Shown: positions 47,648-56,136, counted from the stretch's first letter. The stretch is 64,000 bases of DNA from Deltaproteobacteria bacterium (GCA_023382265.1 JAMCPX010000061.1:17807-81806), one strand, 5' to 3'. Numbers and translations: made by a program. The notes: generated from the letters alone by a model not told the origin.

Positions 47648-48780
47648 GCTTTAGCTCCTTTGTTTGATGATGCCTTGCCATACAATGCCTGGACTATTTC
47701 AAAATATTTTTTATCAATCTCAAACCCTATTGATTTACGCTTTGTTTTTACACAGGCGGATACGGTTGTACCTCCGCCCATCATGGGATCGAGTACCGTG
47801 TCCCCGGGCCTGGTGAATGCCTCTATCAGTTTGATGAAGGTCGGTTCCGATTGTCCCCATGCATGAAGAATTTTATTTGGGGCCCCACTTATAAAGACAT
47901 TCTCAATCCATGTGTCCTGCTTTTTTAATGGAGGCTTAAAGAAGAACAGTATCGGTTTGCCTCGAGTCCACATGTTGACCGAGAAATCCGGTTTTATTGC
48001 GCCTTTATGATACAAAAAGCCGCTGTAGTAGTATTCCAAATACTGCAACATAGAATCCGTTGCTTTCAGTAAATACAGATTGCCGTAATAGAATATCAAA
48101 AATCTGCCTGTCTTTAATACCCGCCGTGCTTCCTTTGCAAGATCGTATAATAAGTGAATATAGCCTTTCCCGTAGGGCGGATCCGTTAAAATAAGGTCAA
48201 TGGAATTATCCGGTAAGGCCTTTATAAGTTCTCTGAAATCGCCATGTTTCAATACAGGGACATAATCGCTCACAGGAATTTCTCTTAGTCTTTCTTTTTG
48301 TTGTTCAATTTGTTTTTGATGATGTAATTTTCTGGCTGTCTCATACATGCCTGCAGTTGTGAGTTCCTGATTGTGGTTTTTGACTGTTTTGATTGCTTCT
48401 TCAAATGCATTTTCCGGTATGTCGGCAATGGCTTCATAACGGCAAGCGATCCTTCTTGCTATGCCAATATCTTTAAGGGCCTCTGTTTTTGTTGTGACAG
48501 GCGGGTCATCGTGTCCCGCCTGATTTAATCTATGCTCATGTGTTGGCAGCGCTCTTGACAACTCTCCGATCCGCCGTTCCGCTCGGAGCTTGATTTCGGC
48601 AATGCTGTTCTGTACCTCTAAGCCTTCTCTGGCTTGTTTTGCATACGCTCTTAATGCCTCCATGCGGTCACGTATGTCTTTTACTTCATCAAGCTGGGTG
48701 CATTTTGCTATGGCGGTTTTAGCCGCTTCCCAGTCGAGAAGATAAATATGATCTCTTTTTACTAATTCTAAATTACCCAT
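47632..48780 (-). CDS. island DNA methyltransferase (N4/N6 type) with N-terminal helical region
   Basis: Amino-DNA methyltransferase of the beta-type order: motif IV DPPY at 200-203 (LILTDPPYGKGY) precedes the SAM motif near residue 330 (TVLDPMMGGGTTVSA). The first 170 residues are helical with MRDRMEALRAYAKQ-like heptads and a DIGIARRIACRYEAI segment that resembles ParB/KorB-like helices of mobile elements. No cognate endonuclease is adjacent, so it is an orphan, perhaps protecting the island. 382 residues. Confidence 0.83.
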   Translation of the reverse strand: MGNLELVKRDHIYLLDWEAAKTAIAKCTQLDEVKDIRDRMEALRAYAKQAREGLEVQNSIAEIKLRAERRIGELSRALPTHEHRLNQAGHDDPPVTTKTEALKDIGIARRIACRYEAIADIPENAFEEAIKTVKNHNQELTTAGMYETARKLHHQKQIEQQKERLREIPVSDYVPVLKHGDFRELIKALPDNSIDLILTDPPYGKGYIHLLYDLAKEARRVLKTGRFLIFYYGNLYLLKATDSMLQYLEYYYSGFLYHKGAIKPDFSVNMWTRGKPILFFFKPPLKKQDTWIENVFISGAPNKILHAWGQSEPTFIKLIEAFTRPGDTVLDPMMGGGTTVSACVKTKRKSIGFEIDKKYFEIVQALYGKASSNKGAKAWVKS

Positions 48781-48852
48781 GCTTTATAAAAGTTCGCTTG
48801 TTTGAAAAAGAAGGCGGGTACTGTGTACTTGCCTTCCATACCCCCGAACCGT

Positions 48853-49035
48853 TCATTCTTCAGGCTCCTCATCTTCGCTGTAGAGTTCATCCGCCTTTGA
48901 GAAACCGTCGTTGAAGCCGTCCCGGTACGCCTTTTGCAATTCTTCAGGCGTATAAGTTTTCTTAGTTGTTTCTTTTTCTGGGGCGGCTTCCGACTCAGGG
49001 TTTTTGTTTATTTTCGATCTGTCCATACTTGTCAC
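48853..49035 (-). CDS. small acidic protein of unknown function
   Basis: 60 residues, no family recognised. The body TYTPEELQKAYRDGFNDGFSKADELYSEDEEPEE looks like one helix with an acidic tail; the N-terminus is charged and probably disordered. Lies between the methyltransferase and the excisionase-like gene on the same strand. An in-frame ATG at the fourth codon could be the real start. Confidence 0.5.
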   Translation of the reverse strand: MTSMDRSKINKNPESEAAPEKETTKKTYTPEELQKAYRDGFNDGFSKADELYSEDEEPEE

Positions 49036-49110
49036 CCGCCTTTGCTTAAACTTCGATTTGCTTCCAATAATAAATAGAAAGCAGTAATAAGCCGTAAAAT
49101 ATCCATGTTC

Positions 49111-49329
49111 TCAATGAGTGGCATGTTTACCCTGTAGTGCGTCTCTTTTAGCTTTTTCAAAACCGCCGTTTTTGAACCAGTCGAGGACAGAATCCCCGTC
49201 GAAGCGTAAACACTTGGATATTTTCAGGTGGGGGATGAGATTCCTTTCGGACAACCCATAAACACTCGCTATGCTGATACCCAGCATAGCCGCCAGTTCC
49301 TTCGGACGTAATAACTTTTTTGTTTCCAT
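49111..49329 (-). CDS. excisionase-like helix-turn-helix protein
   Basis: 72 residues of the AlpA/Xis (MerR-like) type: LLRPKELAAMLGISIASVYGLSERNLIPHLKISKCLRFDGDSVLDWFKN is the typical winged HTH with the LRF wing strand. Such proteins direct excision or control integrase expression in islands. Two codons precede the HTH-containing LLRPKEL. Confidence 0.85.
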   Translation of the reverse strand: METKKLLRPKELAAMLGISIASVYGLSERNLIPHLKISKCLRFDGDSVLDWFKNGGFEKAKRDALQGKHATH

Positions 49330-49487
49330 CGTATTATCACCTCACATTGAACCTAATTCTGATTCGATGGGAAACACGCTATGCGGGTACACATTTATGT
49401 ACTCACATGGCAGGAGTGTTTTTTATTTTAAAAGGGAGATTCTATGTAGTGATTAGGGATTATGAAAATGATGGTAACTGTAAGATA

Positions 49488-50513
49488 TTATTGTTTTTTT
49501 ATGTAGTGCAACAAAGAATCCATGAATTTGTTATCCAAAAAGAGATACGGGGCACGAAAAGGCTTGTTTAACGAGGAAACCAAGGTCGTGGTATAGCTCC
49601 GCTGTAAAGAAAATTTATTCTGTAAATGTCTTTTCACAAACCTTGGTTCTATTTGGTGCATATCATTTATTGATTTAACCCCGTAGGGCTTAGTCTCTGC
49701 ATTAATCCCATATTTTAAGGCGGCCCGCATGAACTCAAGCAGATTTTTCTTTGTGATTTCGTTTATATTGTTAGTATCGCGATTATTGCTTGTCGATGGT
49801 GAAATTTCTGTTACGCCTGCAACTTCAAAAAACTGATTATTTTTAAAGTTCAATCTGAAATGTAATGAACAGAAAATACTTTCTGTTTTGAAAGATTTAA
49901 ATAATTGGATCGCAATGAAGAGAAATACCAAATCAACAATGGCGCCTCTGATTGCCTTATTCTTGTCAACTTTGTTGTCTGGTAGCTCACCTTTCTTCAG
50001 CATAAATTCAATAGTAGATTTGAAGTCGTGTAATCTTTCCAATCGTTTTTTATCCAATCCGTCGTCATTCTTTATCTGATTCTCTACCTCTTTTAATTTT
50101 TCATTCAATAATGTTTTATCAGGCGTAAATCGCTTCTTGGCATTAGCTATTGTATCGGTTATTTTTTTTAGTGTGTTTAAATCATCCTGCCATTTTTGTT
50201 CCCAATCAGAAAAAAGGGGTAAATAAATATACTGCGGGTATCTTCTGAGTTTCCCGATTGCGGTATTAAAGTCGTTTTCTATCTCTTGTATTACTGAACG
50301 TCTATTTTTAAAACTCGGTGCTTTATGCATGGAATAGAATATTAAATTATAAAGCCTATAAATTTCTTCAATGCTGTTCTTCATATACTCTTTTAGTTTG
50401 TCATCACTTTTGATGCCTGCCCACATAGCAAGATTTTTCACTGCTTGGCTATCAAGATGGTTATATCGCTTGCCTAAATACTGTTCTATATCAGCCGGTC
50501 TATGCCTACCCAT
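49488..50513 (-). CDS. 341-residue protein of unknown family
   Basis: No family recognised. The N-terminal half is charged and helical with a coiled-coil-like stretch (NAKKRFTPDKTLLNEKLKEVENQIKNDDGLDKKRLERL). One hydrophobic segment lies near residues 187-210 (AIRGAIVDLVFLFIAIQLFKSF). The C-terminal part (NINEITKKNLLEFMRAALKYGINAETKPYG) is polar. Single gene on its strand between the excisionase-like and winged-helix genes; defence or maintenance role is possible but unsupported. Confidence 0.6.
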   Translation of the reverse strand: MGRHRPADIEQYLGKRYNHLDSQAVKNLAMWAGIKSDDKLKEYMKNSIEEIYRLYNLIFYSMHKAPSFKNRRSVIQEIENDFNTAIGKLRRYPQYIYLPLFSDWEQKWQDDLNTLKKITDTIANAKKRFTPDKTLLNEKLKEVENQIKNDDGLDKKRLERLHDFKSTIEFMLKKGELPDNKVDKNKAIRGAIVDLVFLFIAIQLFKSFKTESIFCSLHFRLNFKNNQFFEVAGVTEISPSTSNNRDTNNINEITKKNLLEFMRAALKYGINAETKPYGVKSINDMHQIEPRFVKRHLQNKFSLQRSYTTTLVSSLNKPFRAPYLFLDNKFMDSLLHYIKKQ

Positions 50514-50614
50514 ATTTCTTTTTGTTGTCCTTATAGAAATTTATTCTTGCATAGTATAAAGATTTTATCCCCCCAACGTTGCTTATTATTCAATGTGAAA
50601 TATATCATATCGTT

Positions 50615-50638
50615 AATGACAAAGTAAATGACAAAGTA
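50615..50638. repeat. tandem duplicate of a 12-bp sequence
   Basis: AATGACAAAGTA occurs twice head to tail (50615-50626, 50627-50638) about 100 bp upstream of the 341-residue gene. It may be an iteron-like binding site, but only two copies exist. Confidence 0.6.
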
Positions 50639-50703
50639 ATAGATTCTGAAGCCGCTAACCGCTAATCTACATTAGTGGCAAGGTTTTACTGAGAGAAACC
50701 ACC

Positions 50704-50725
50704 TTCCATAATGTCTGTTATGGAA
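50704..50725 (-). terminator. hairpin after the winged-helix gene
   Basis: TTCCATAA (50704-50711) and TTATGGAA (50718-50725) form a perfect 8-bp stem with a 6-nt loop, 38 bp past the stop of the winged-helix gene. There is no T-run, so it may be a weak terminator or a protein site. Confidence 0.35.
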
Positions 50726-50762
50726 ATAGCTATTCCGCAATAATTCATAATAAACAAAGTAA

Positions 50763-51023
50763 TCAAAGTCCTCTTTTATAATCCAGGTATTCCTTGCCTC
50801 TGAAATTAATCTGATACCCATACACCCAGCCTTTGGCATGGTGATTACAGGGTATCCGCTTGCGATATAGCCAGTGATAGCGAAATAGGTTGTTTACTGC
50901 CCTGCTTGTTTGTTGAATAGACATGTCGAGCGCATCAGAAAGCTCGTTTACGGTCATTCTATCTTGATCGTTGTCAGCAAGCACCTCTAAAATTTGATAT
51001 GTATTGTAAGGCTGTTCCCACAT
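50763..51023 (-). CDS. small winged-helix DNA-binding protein
   Basis: 86 residues, nearly all one winged-helix domain: YQILEVLADNDQDRMTVNELSDALDMSIQQTSRAVNNLFRYHWLYRKRIP has the MarR/ArsR-like helix order, then the wing strand WVYGYQINFRGKEYL. It likely represses or controls the flanking island genes. Palindrome 51061-51076 and the first ATTCCTTACA repeat lie just upstream of its start and are candidate operators. Confidence 0.75.
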   Translation of the reverse strand: MWEQPYNTYQILEVLADNDQDRMTVNELSDALDMSIQQTSRAVNNLFRYHWLYRKRIPCNHHAKGWVYGYQINFRGKEYLDYKRGL

Positions 51024-51060
51024 AATACTTAACCTCGCCCCAAAGGTAATCGGTAATTTG

Positions 51061-51076
51061 CAATAGTCAACTATTG
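51061..51076. promoter_or_regulatory. palindromic operator candidate upstream of the winged-helix gene
   Basis: CAATAGT, 2-bp spacer, ACTATTG: a perfect 7-bp inverted repeat 38 bp from the winged-helix start, the size and symmetry of a dimeric winged-helix operator. Confidence 0.45.
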
Positions 51077-51085
51077 AAATAATAT

Positions 51086-51108
51086 GAATATTCCTTACAT
51101 TGAAATTA
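51086..51108. repeat. ATTCCTTACA repeat, copy 1
   Basis: GAATATTCCTTACATTGAAA plus TTA. It lies about 65 bp upstream of the winged-helix start and matches copies at 51278, 51369 and 53736. Confidence 0.65.
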
Positions 51109-51256
51109 CCTTCGATAGCTCATGTTGATATTCCCGCTATTATGATCAATATCGGGCGTTATATAGTATGCTGAGTATAAGTCATTGATTTTCTCGGTTT
51201 TTTGTTGTTATCGATCCACATCGGAATCATCTACTGATTTATCGGAATCCGAAACG

Positions 51257-51283
51257 ATATTCGATAATGATATTATCGAATAT
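51257..51283. promoter_or_regulatory. perfect 12-bp inverted repeat
   Basis: ATATTCGATAAT, 3-bp spacer GAT, ATTATCGAATAT. It overlaps the start of repeat copy 2. No T-run follows, so an operator or cruciform is more likely than a terminator. Confidence 0.55.
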
Positions 51284-51297
51284 TCCTTACATGAAAT
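51278..51297. repeat. ATTCCTTACA repeat, copy 2
   Basis: GAATATTCCTTACATGAAAT, lacking the central TT of copies 1 and 3. Shares its first bases with the 12-bp palindrome. Confidence 0.6.
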
Positions 51298-51368
51298 TTC
51301 GTTATGAAACGTAATAACGATGTTCAGCAACGATATTGGATAACGTGATTACTTGATAATTAAATACG

Positions 51369-51390
51369 GAACATTCCTTACATTGAAATT
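51369..51390. repeat. ATTCCTTACA repeat, copy 3
   Basis: GAACATTCCTTACATTGAAA followed by TT. About 225 bp upstream of the PLD-ATPase start. Confidence 0.6.
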
Positions 51391-51559
51391 GAATCAGATT
51401 GAGTAAATAGGGTGCGGTCGTTAATTATAAGATAAAGAGAATAAAGTACCCATCCGGGAAAGGGGCTCTTCATTTTTATAGAAAAATCCGTTGTGATCTG
51501 ATAAAGAACTTTCTATGGGAAATAAGCTTCTCAAAAAACCATTATCAAGCCTGATTCAA

Positions 51560-51577
51560 CGGTTTAAAAGAAACCAG
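51560..51577. repeat. CGGTTTRAAAGAAACCAG hairpin repeat, copy 1
   Basis: CGGTTTAAAAGAAACCAG, with GGTTT and AAACC able to pair. It is 36 bp before the PLD-ATPase ATG. The second copy, at 53838, differs by one base. Confidence 0.6.
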
Positions 51578-51613
51578 CTATCTTTACCGTTACGTAAGTA
51601 AGAGGGATTTATT

Positions 51614-53668
51614 ATGGAGGATAATCTTTTCCCTATAAAATACTTAAATATAGTTTATAAAGGCAAGGAGTTTTCCGGGAAATGGGAAGATATTTTCTGT
51701 TCTTCGGATTATGAGGAATTCAATGGAATAACCTATGTCTCCAGCCCAGGATTCTTTTTTGAATTTGCGAAAAACTTTCAGCGTGTAGAGCTTATTATAG
51801 GTATAGACAAGGGCGGGCCAGCTTTAAAATTTGATCCAATAGAAGGAGCAGAATTTTTTCAGAAACTCGATCTTGAGATCAAGAAAAGGGTAGCAAGCGG
51901 AAACATCAATATACGCTATGCAAAGGACAATGCCATCCATTCAAAGCTTTATTTATTGAAAGGCCCGGATGGTAGAGTAGGGCGTGTTATCATAGGATCT
52001 GCTAATTTCACACAAAGTGCTCTCCACGAGAATAGGCAGTTTGAAGAATTGATCGTTTATGATCGCTCTGATAGTTCCGAGGTATGTGATGCTTATGAGA
52101 AAAGATATAAAGAAATATATCGAAATACCATTGACTATATACCTGAAAGGATAAAGGAAAAGTTTAGGATGGGTCTCCCTATTATCATCGATGAGGAAAC
52201 AGGAATCAACATTGTTCAGGAAGATGCGGGTAATTTATTGCATTCCGATGCTGATTTTATACACCAAAGCATAGAGGAAGAAAAAAAAGAAATAGACTAT
52301 AAGGTAAAAGAGGTAGAAAACAAGGTACAACTTTTCAAAGCTCTTTCAAAGAAGACTGAGCAGGGCTACGAATTCAAACAACCAAGGAGTGGATTGAACA
52401 AAGAGGTCAGGGACATCATTGTAAAAAGATACATAGATTCAACAGAGCCTGTTACTCCGGCACACACTACAAATGAGAAAGAGCTTTTCTATAAAGATGA
52501 GGATCATGTTCTTATTGTAAAAGACCGTGATGGCTCTGCAATGCCGGTGTCCAAGGCATTGGACAAAGAGAAACTGATCCAGGAAATAGCCAAGTTAAAT
52601 AAGGTAATAGATGCCTATGCCAGATTTGTAAAAGGCAGTAATGAAGAGAAGGTCAAGAACAAAAAAAGAGTGTTTGAGATCATACTATATGCCTTTATGT
52701 CTCCTTTTATATGGAAAATGCGGGAAGAATACTCCGAGATAAGAAAGGGCAAAGAGGTCAAGGCAGATATACCGATATTTTTGATCATCTCAGGTGCATC
52801 CAGGACAGGGAAAACATCGTTATTACATATAATCAATATGCTGCTGGGAAATTATAAAGAAGTTGATGATTATCCTAAAGATAATGGTTTCAAAATTAAG
52901 AAGCGACTTAATTATGAAGATTTATACCCTGTTTTAATTGATGAAGTTCCGAAGGATTTCTTCAGCAGAAAAGGTTCTGTAAACACGGGGAGAGGACAGG
53001 AATTTATTATACATGTAAGTAATACGTTAGGTGATTCAAAAGAACGCAAATATCCTGCTGTTATCATGACTACAAACGAAGATGTCGATAGCATTGCGGA
53101 GAGATTGTTGCGAAGGGTTTATAACATCAAATTGGAGACACAGTTCGGCACTGATAAGAAGGCAGAGGCAGAGAATCATAAAAGTAAGGTTATAAACGAA
53201 TTAAATGACGACTTGTTTAAGGATTTCTCATGGAAAATGATTCAAAAAATCAGAAATGAACCAATAAACTTTGAATTCAGAAACAATGATTTTTTATACT
53301 ACGGGCGAAATATTTTTAAAGAGTGGTTTAATGAGATAGGTCAACATCCTTATGATTGGTACAACGAAGATAAAGTAGACGGTTATTATGAACGGGGGAG
53401 TAATCGGTGGCGGGACTTGTACAACAGTAAAAAACAATATTTTGCAGTAAATAATAACAATGAAATATTATTAGATAATAATGCTGTTTTTAAGCAACCT
53501 GTCCAAATAAAACAATACACAGAATATCTTGTTTCGGGTGTACTGAAAGACAACAGTGGATTGATGTTGAGACTTGATAAAAAAGAGTTTTTCAAGTTTA
53601 TCGGAGTGAGAGAGGGAGATGGGTTATTAAAAAGAATTTTGGGTAAATTGATAAGTGCAAAGGATTAG
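51614..53668 (+). CDS. PLD-family nuclease fused to a P-loop ATPase
   Basis: 684 residues. The N-terminal domain has a single phospholipase-D motif: H109-S-K111 (IHSKLYLL), then G-S-A-N131-F and E144/E145, as in HKD-family nucleases. A coiled-coil linker (about 215-250) leads to an ATPase: Walker A GASRTGKT (394-401), Walker B VLIDE (440-444), sensor N488 in IMTTNED and paired arginines at 500-501, an order like SF3 helicases or AAA ATPases. No helicase motor of SF1/SF2 type. Probably a nucleotide-controlled DNA or RNA nuclease for phage defence; the family name is not known to me. The ATG follows GGGATTTATT; its ribosome site is weak. Confidence 0.72.
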   Translation: MEDNLFPIKYLNIVYKGKEFSGKWEDIFCSSDYEEFNGITYVSSPGFFFEFAKNFQRVELIIGIDKGGPALKFDPIEGAEFFQKLDLEIKKRVASGNINIRYAKDNAIHSKLYLLKGPDGRVGRVIIGSANFTQSALHENRQFEELIVYDRSDSSEVCDAYEKRYKEIYRNTIDYIPERIKEKFRMGLPIIIDEETGINIVQEDAGNLLHSDADFIHQSIEEEKKEIDYKVKEVENKVQLFKALSKKTEQGYEFKQPRSGLNKEVRDIIVKRYIDSTEPVTPAHTTNEKELFYKDEDHVLIVKDRDGSAMPVSKALDKEKLIQEIAKLNKVIDAYARFVKGSNEEKVKNKKRVFEIILYAFMSPFIWKMREEYSEIRKGKEVKADIPIFLIISGASRTGKTSLLHIINMLLGNYKEVDDYPKDNGFKIKKRLNYEDLYPVLIDEVPKDFFSRKGSVNTGRGQEFIIHVSNTLGDSKERKYPAVIMTTNEDVDSIAERLLRRVYNIKLETQFGTDKKAEAENHKSKVINELNDDLFKDFSWKMIQKIRNEPINFEFRNNDFLYYGRNIFKEWFNEIGQHPYDWYNEDKVDGYYERGSNRWRDLYNSKKQYFAVNNNNEILLDNNAVFKQPVQIKQYTEYLVSGVLKDNSGLMLRLDKKEFFKFIGVREGDGLLKRILGKLISAKD

Positions 53669-53735
53669 TAAAATGACCACAATTGCAATAAAATGCGGAT
53701 AAGTCTTTCAAGAGTGATGAAAATAGCGTCCCATA

Positions 53736-53760
53736 GAAATATTCCTTACAAACTGAAATA
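53736..53760. repeat. ATTCCTTACA repeat, copy 4
   Basis: GAAATATTCCTTACAAACTG followed by AAATA, between the PLD-ATPase gene and hsdM. It matches copies 1-3 upstream of the PLD-ATPase gene except in the middle TT. Confidence 0.55.
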
Positions 53761-53837
53761 AACTTATTAAGAACAACCCATTCTCAATAATATGGAGGTT
53801 GTCCCTAGATTTCCAAGCAGTATCCGAACACATAGAG

Positions 53838-53855
53838 CGGTTTGAAAGAAACCAG
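53838..53855. repeat. CGGTTTRAAAGAAACCAG hairpin repeat, copy 2
   Basis: CGGTTTGAAAGAAACCAG, 17 of 18 bases identical to the copy at 51560. It retains the GGTTT/AAACC pairing. Confidence 0.6.
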
Positions 53856-53966
53856 AAACCATTGGTCAAAATGAAAGCTACAAGACATTTAGTAATCAAT
53901 AACTGTTTATAAAGGATAGTTATACTATATCTTATAATAATGTAATACTATAATATCGTAATATAC

Positions 53967-53995
53967 TTGACATTTATATTCTTATTGATTATCCT
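53967..53995 (+). promoter_or_regulatory. hsd operon promoter
   Basis: TTGACA (53967-53972), 17-bp spacer, TATCCT (53990-53995), about 54 bp before the hsdM ATG. An AAGGAGAGG ribosome site follows. Confidence 0.6.
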
Positions 53996-54048
53996 TTTTT
54001 TAGGAAAGAGCTGGACAATATTTAATAAGAAGGAGAGGACTTTTTTAT

Positions 54049-55533
54049 ATGCCAAAATTAGACTTGGATACGTTAGAAAGCCATTTGTGGGAATCAGCTA
54101 ATATTTTGAGGGGTAGTATAGATGCCTCTGACTATAAAAATTATATCTTTGGTTTGCTGTTCTTAAAGCGGCTTTCAGATGTTTTTCAAGAAGAAGCGGA
54201 TAGGCTTTTAAAAGAAACGAAGAATAAAAAGATAGCCTACGAAGAACCGGATGAGCATGAATTCTTCGTTCCTCCAAAGGCCCAATGGAAATACCTTACA
54301 ACGCTGACTCACAATCTTGGAGATGCCATCAACAAAGCCAATGATCTTCTGGAAGAACACAATCGTGTTCTGGAAGGGGTTCTTTCCGCTACCGATTTCA
54401 ACGATAAGGACAGACTGTCGGACACCACACTCTCCAAACTAATTTTACACTTCTCAAAAATCAGCTTGCGCAATGAAGATTTATCAGAGCCGGATATTTT
54501 GGGCAGGGCTTATGAATATCTCATAGACCAATTTGCAGACGACGCCGGCAAGAAAGGCGGAGAATTTTATACACCCAAAGAAATCGTCTCCCTTTTGGTT
54601 GAAATCCTTGACCCTCAGGAGGGCATGTATGTGTGTGATCCCGCATGCGGCTCTGGAGGTATGCTTGTACAAACGGTTTATCATCTGAAGTCTGTCCATC
54701 AAAATTATAAAAATATAGTTCTTCACGGCCAGGAGAGGAACATAGGCACATGGGCTATATGCAAGATGAACATGCTTTTGCACGGTATTGCCGGTGCACG
54801 AATAGAAAAAGGGGACACCATACGCGAACCCAAGTTGTTACAAAAAGGTAAATTGATGGAGTACGACACTGTCATAGCAAATCCTCCATTCTCACTCAAA
54901 AACTGGGGTATCGAAATGGCAGGAAACGACCCTTTCGGAAGATTTAAGTATGGTATCCCGCCAAAGAGCTACGGAGATTACGCTTTTGTTCAGCACATGA
55001 TTTCCATTCTCAAACCTTCTGGCAAAGCCGGTGTAATTCTGCCCCACGGGGCGCTTTTCCGAGGTGGGGCAGAAGGCAAGATCAGGAAAGGTATTTTGGA
55101 AGAAGACATCGTTGAGGCAGTGATAGGCCTTCCGCCCAATCTTTTTTATGGGGCAAGCATTCCGGCATGTCTCTTCATTATCAACAAAAAGAAATCTGCT
55201 CATAATAAGGGCAAGGTATTCTTTTTATATGGAGCGCGGGACTTTCTTCAGGGTAAAAAGCAGAACAAGCTCAGACAGGAGGATATCGAAAAAATAGTCA
55301 GTGCATACCGTTCCTATGCTGTTATAGATAAATATTGCCGTTCTGCTTCGCTGGATGAAATCCGGCGCAACGACTATAACCTCAATATCCCGAGGTACAT
55401 AGACATTACAGAACAGGAGTCACCTATAGATGTTCAGCAGGCCATCGATAAGCTTGCCAAACTCAGAAGGGAACGGGCATCGGCAGAGGAAAAGGTTGAA
55501 AACTATCTGAAAGATTTGGGCTATAAGATATAA
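54049..55533 (+). CDS. hsdM: type I restriction-modification methyltransferase subunit HsdM
   Basis: N6-adenine methyltransferase subunit of a type I restriction-modification complex. N-terminal HsdM domain (ESHLWESANILRGSIDASDYKNYIFGLLFLKRLSDVF), SAM motif DPACGSGGM at 197 and catalytic NPPF at 278, all intact. 494 residues. It opens an operon of six same-strand genes with gaps of at most 4 bp, or overlaps. Confidence 0.96.
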   Translation: MPKLDLDTLESHLWESANILRGSIDASDYKNYIFGLLFLKRLSDVFQEEADRLLKETKNKKIAYEEPDEHEFFVPPKAQWKYLTTLTHNLGDAINKANDLLEEHNRVLEGVLSATDFNDKDRLSDTTLSKLILHFSKISLRNEDLSEPDILGRAYEYLIDQFADDAGKKGGEFYTPKEIVSLLVEILDPQEGMYVCDPACGSGGMLVQTVYHLKSVHQNYKNIVLHGQERNIGTWAICKMNMLLHGIAGARIEKGDTIREPKLLQKGKLMEYDTVIANPPFSLKNWGIEMAGNDPFGRFKYGIPPKSYGDYAFVQHMISILKPSGKAGVILPHGALFRGGAEGKIRKGILEEDIVEAVIGLPPNLFYGASIPACLFIINKKKSAHNKGKVFFLYGARDFLQGKKQNKLRQEDIEKIVSAYRSYAVIDKYCRSASLDEIRRNDYNLNIPRYIDITEQESPIDVQQAIDKLAKLRRERASAEEKVENYLKDLGYKI

Positions 55534-55536
55534 ATT

Positions 55537-56136
55537 ATGGAATTTAAAAACAAAGAAGACATCGATCTGGTTTTGAATGCCCTCGGGGAACAACTGTCCG
55601 CTATTAATAAAGGTCACATTGACATATTAGTGTGCGGCGGATCTGCGCTGCATGCCCTGGGACTTGTAACGAGAACAACGAAAGATGTTGATGTGGTTGC
55701 CATAGTTTCGCACAATTCTTCCGATAGACTAACACTTGAGACTGCACAACCTTTGCCGCAGAACCTAGTTGATGCAGCTAAGAAAGTAGAAAGGGATTTT
55801 CAATTGAAGGACGGATGGATCAATTCCGGACCTACATCTGCTCTGGATCTCGGACTTCCGGAAGGTGTTCTGAACCGTGCAGAAACACTTAAGTACGGCA
55901 AGTATCTTACAGTACGCTTCATCAGTCGTTACGATCAGATTCATTTTAAACTCTACGCTGCTGTGGATCAGGGCGGCAAACATTATCAAGATATTATTGC
56001 TTTAAAGCCTACTGCAGAAGAGCTTGAAAATGCAGCGCGCTGGAGCATGACTCATGATGTTTCCGGGGGCTACAGAAACGCACTCAAAGATATGCTTATT
56101 GAAATGGGGTATAAGAATGTTGCCGATAGAATTTAG
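55537..56136 (+). CDS. nucleotidyltransferase (DUF6036/AbiEii-like) inside the hsd operon
   Basis: 199 residues of the DNA polymerase beta-type nucleotidyltransferase superfamily: LVCGGSALHALGLVTRTTKDVDVVAIV has the GGS loop (34-36) and the D50-x-D52 metal pair. The helical C-terminus KHYQDIIALKPTAEELENAARW resembles DUF6036. Related AbiEii and MNT-type enzymes are toxins or antitoxins that nucleotidylate targets. It begins 4 bp after hsdM, and its end overlaps the winged-helix gene by 20 bp. Confidence 0.78.
   Translation: MEFKNKEDIDLVLNALGEQLSAINKGHIDILVCGGSALHALGLVTRTTKDVDVVAIVSHNSSDRLTLETAQPLPQNLVDAAKKVERDFQLKDGWINSGPTSALDLGLPEGVLNRAETLKYGKYLTVRFISRYDQIHFKLYAAVDQGGKHYQDIIALKPTAEELENAARWSMTHDVSGGYRNALKDMLIEMGYKNVADRI

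Larger units (their letters stand above)
51024..51613. other. 590-bp control region between divergent genes
   Basis: No reading frame with a ribosome site is seen. It holds one 7-bp and one 12-bp perfect palindrome, three copies of an ATTCCTTACA-type repeat and one copy of an 18-bp hairpin repeat. It is likely the shared regulatory region of the winged-helix gene (left) and the PLD-ATPase gene (right). Confidence 0.6.
53669..54048. other. 380-bp control region before hsdM
   Basis: No gene is seen. It contains repeat copy 4, the second hairpin repeat (53838-53855) and the hsdM promoter. It repeats elements from the 51.0-51.6 kb region, suggesting common control or duplication of the control region. 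Confidence 0.55.

Noticed and set aside
51086..53760. The four ATTCCTTACA...TGAAA repeats as a CRISPR array
   Set aside because: Copies are only about 20 bp, are spaced irregularly (192, 91 and over 2300 bp), diverge in the middle and have no cas genes nearby.
56054..56116. Extended N-terminus for the winged-helix partner gene
   Set aside because: It would overlap the nucleotidyltransferase by 83 bp and the extra residues look like an out-of-frame translation of it.
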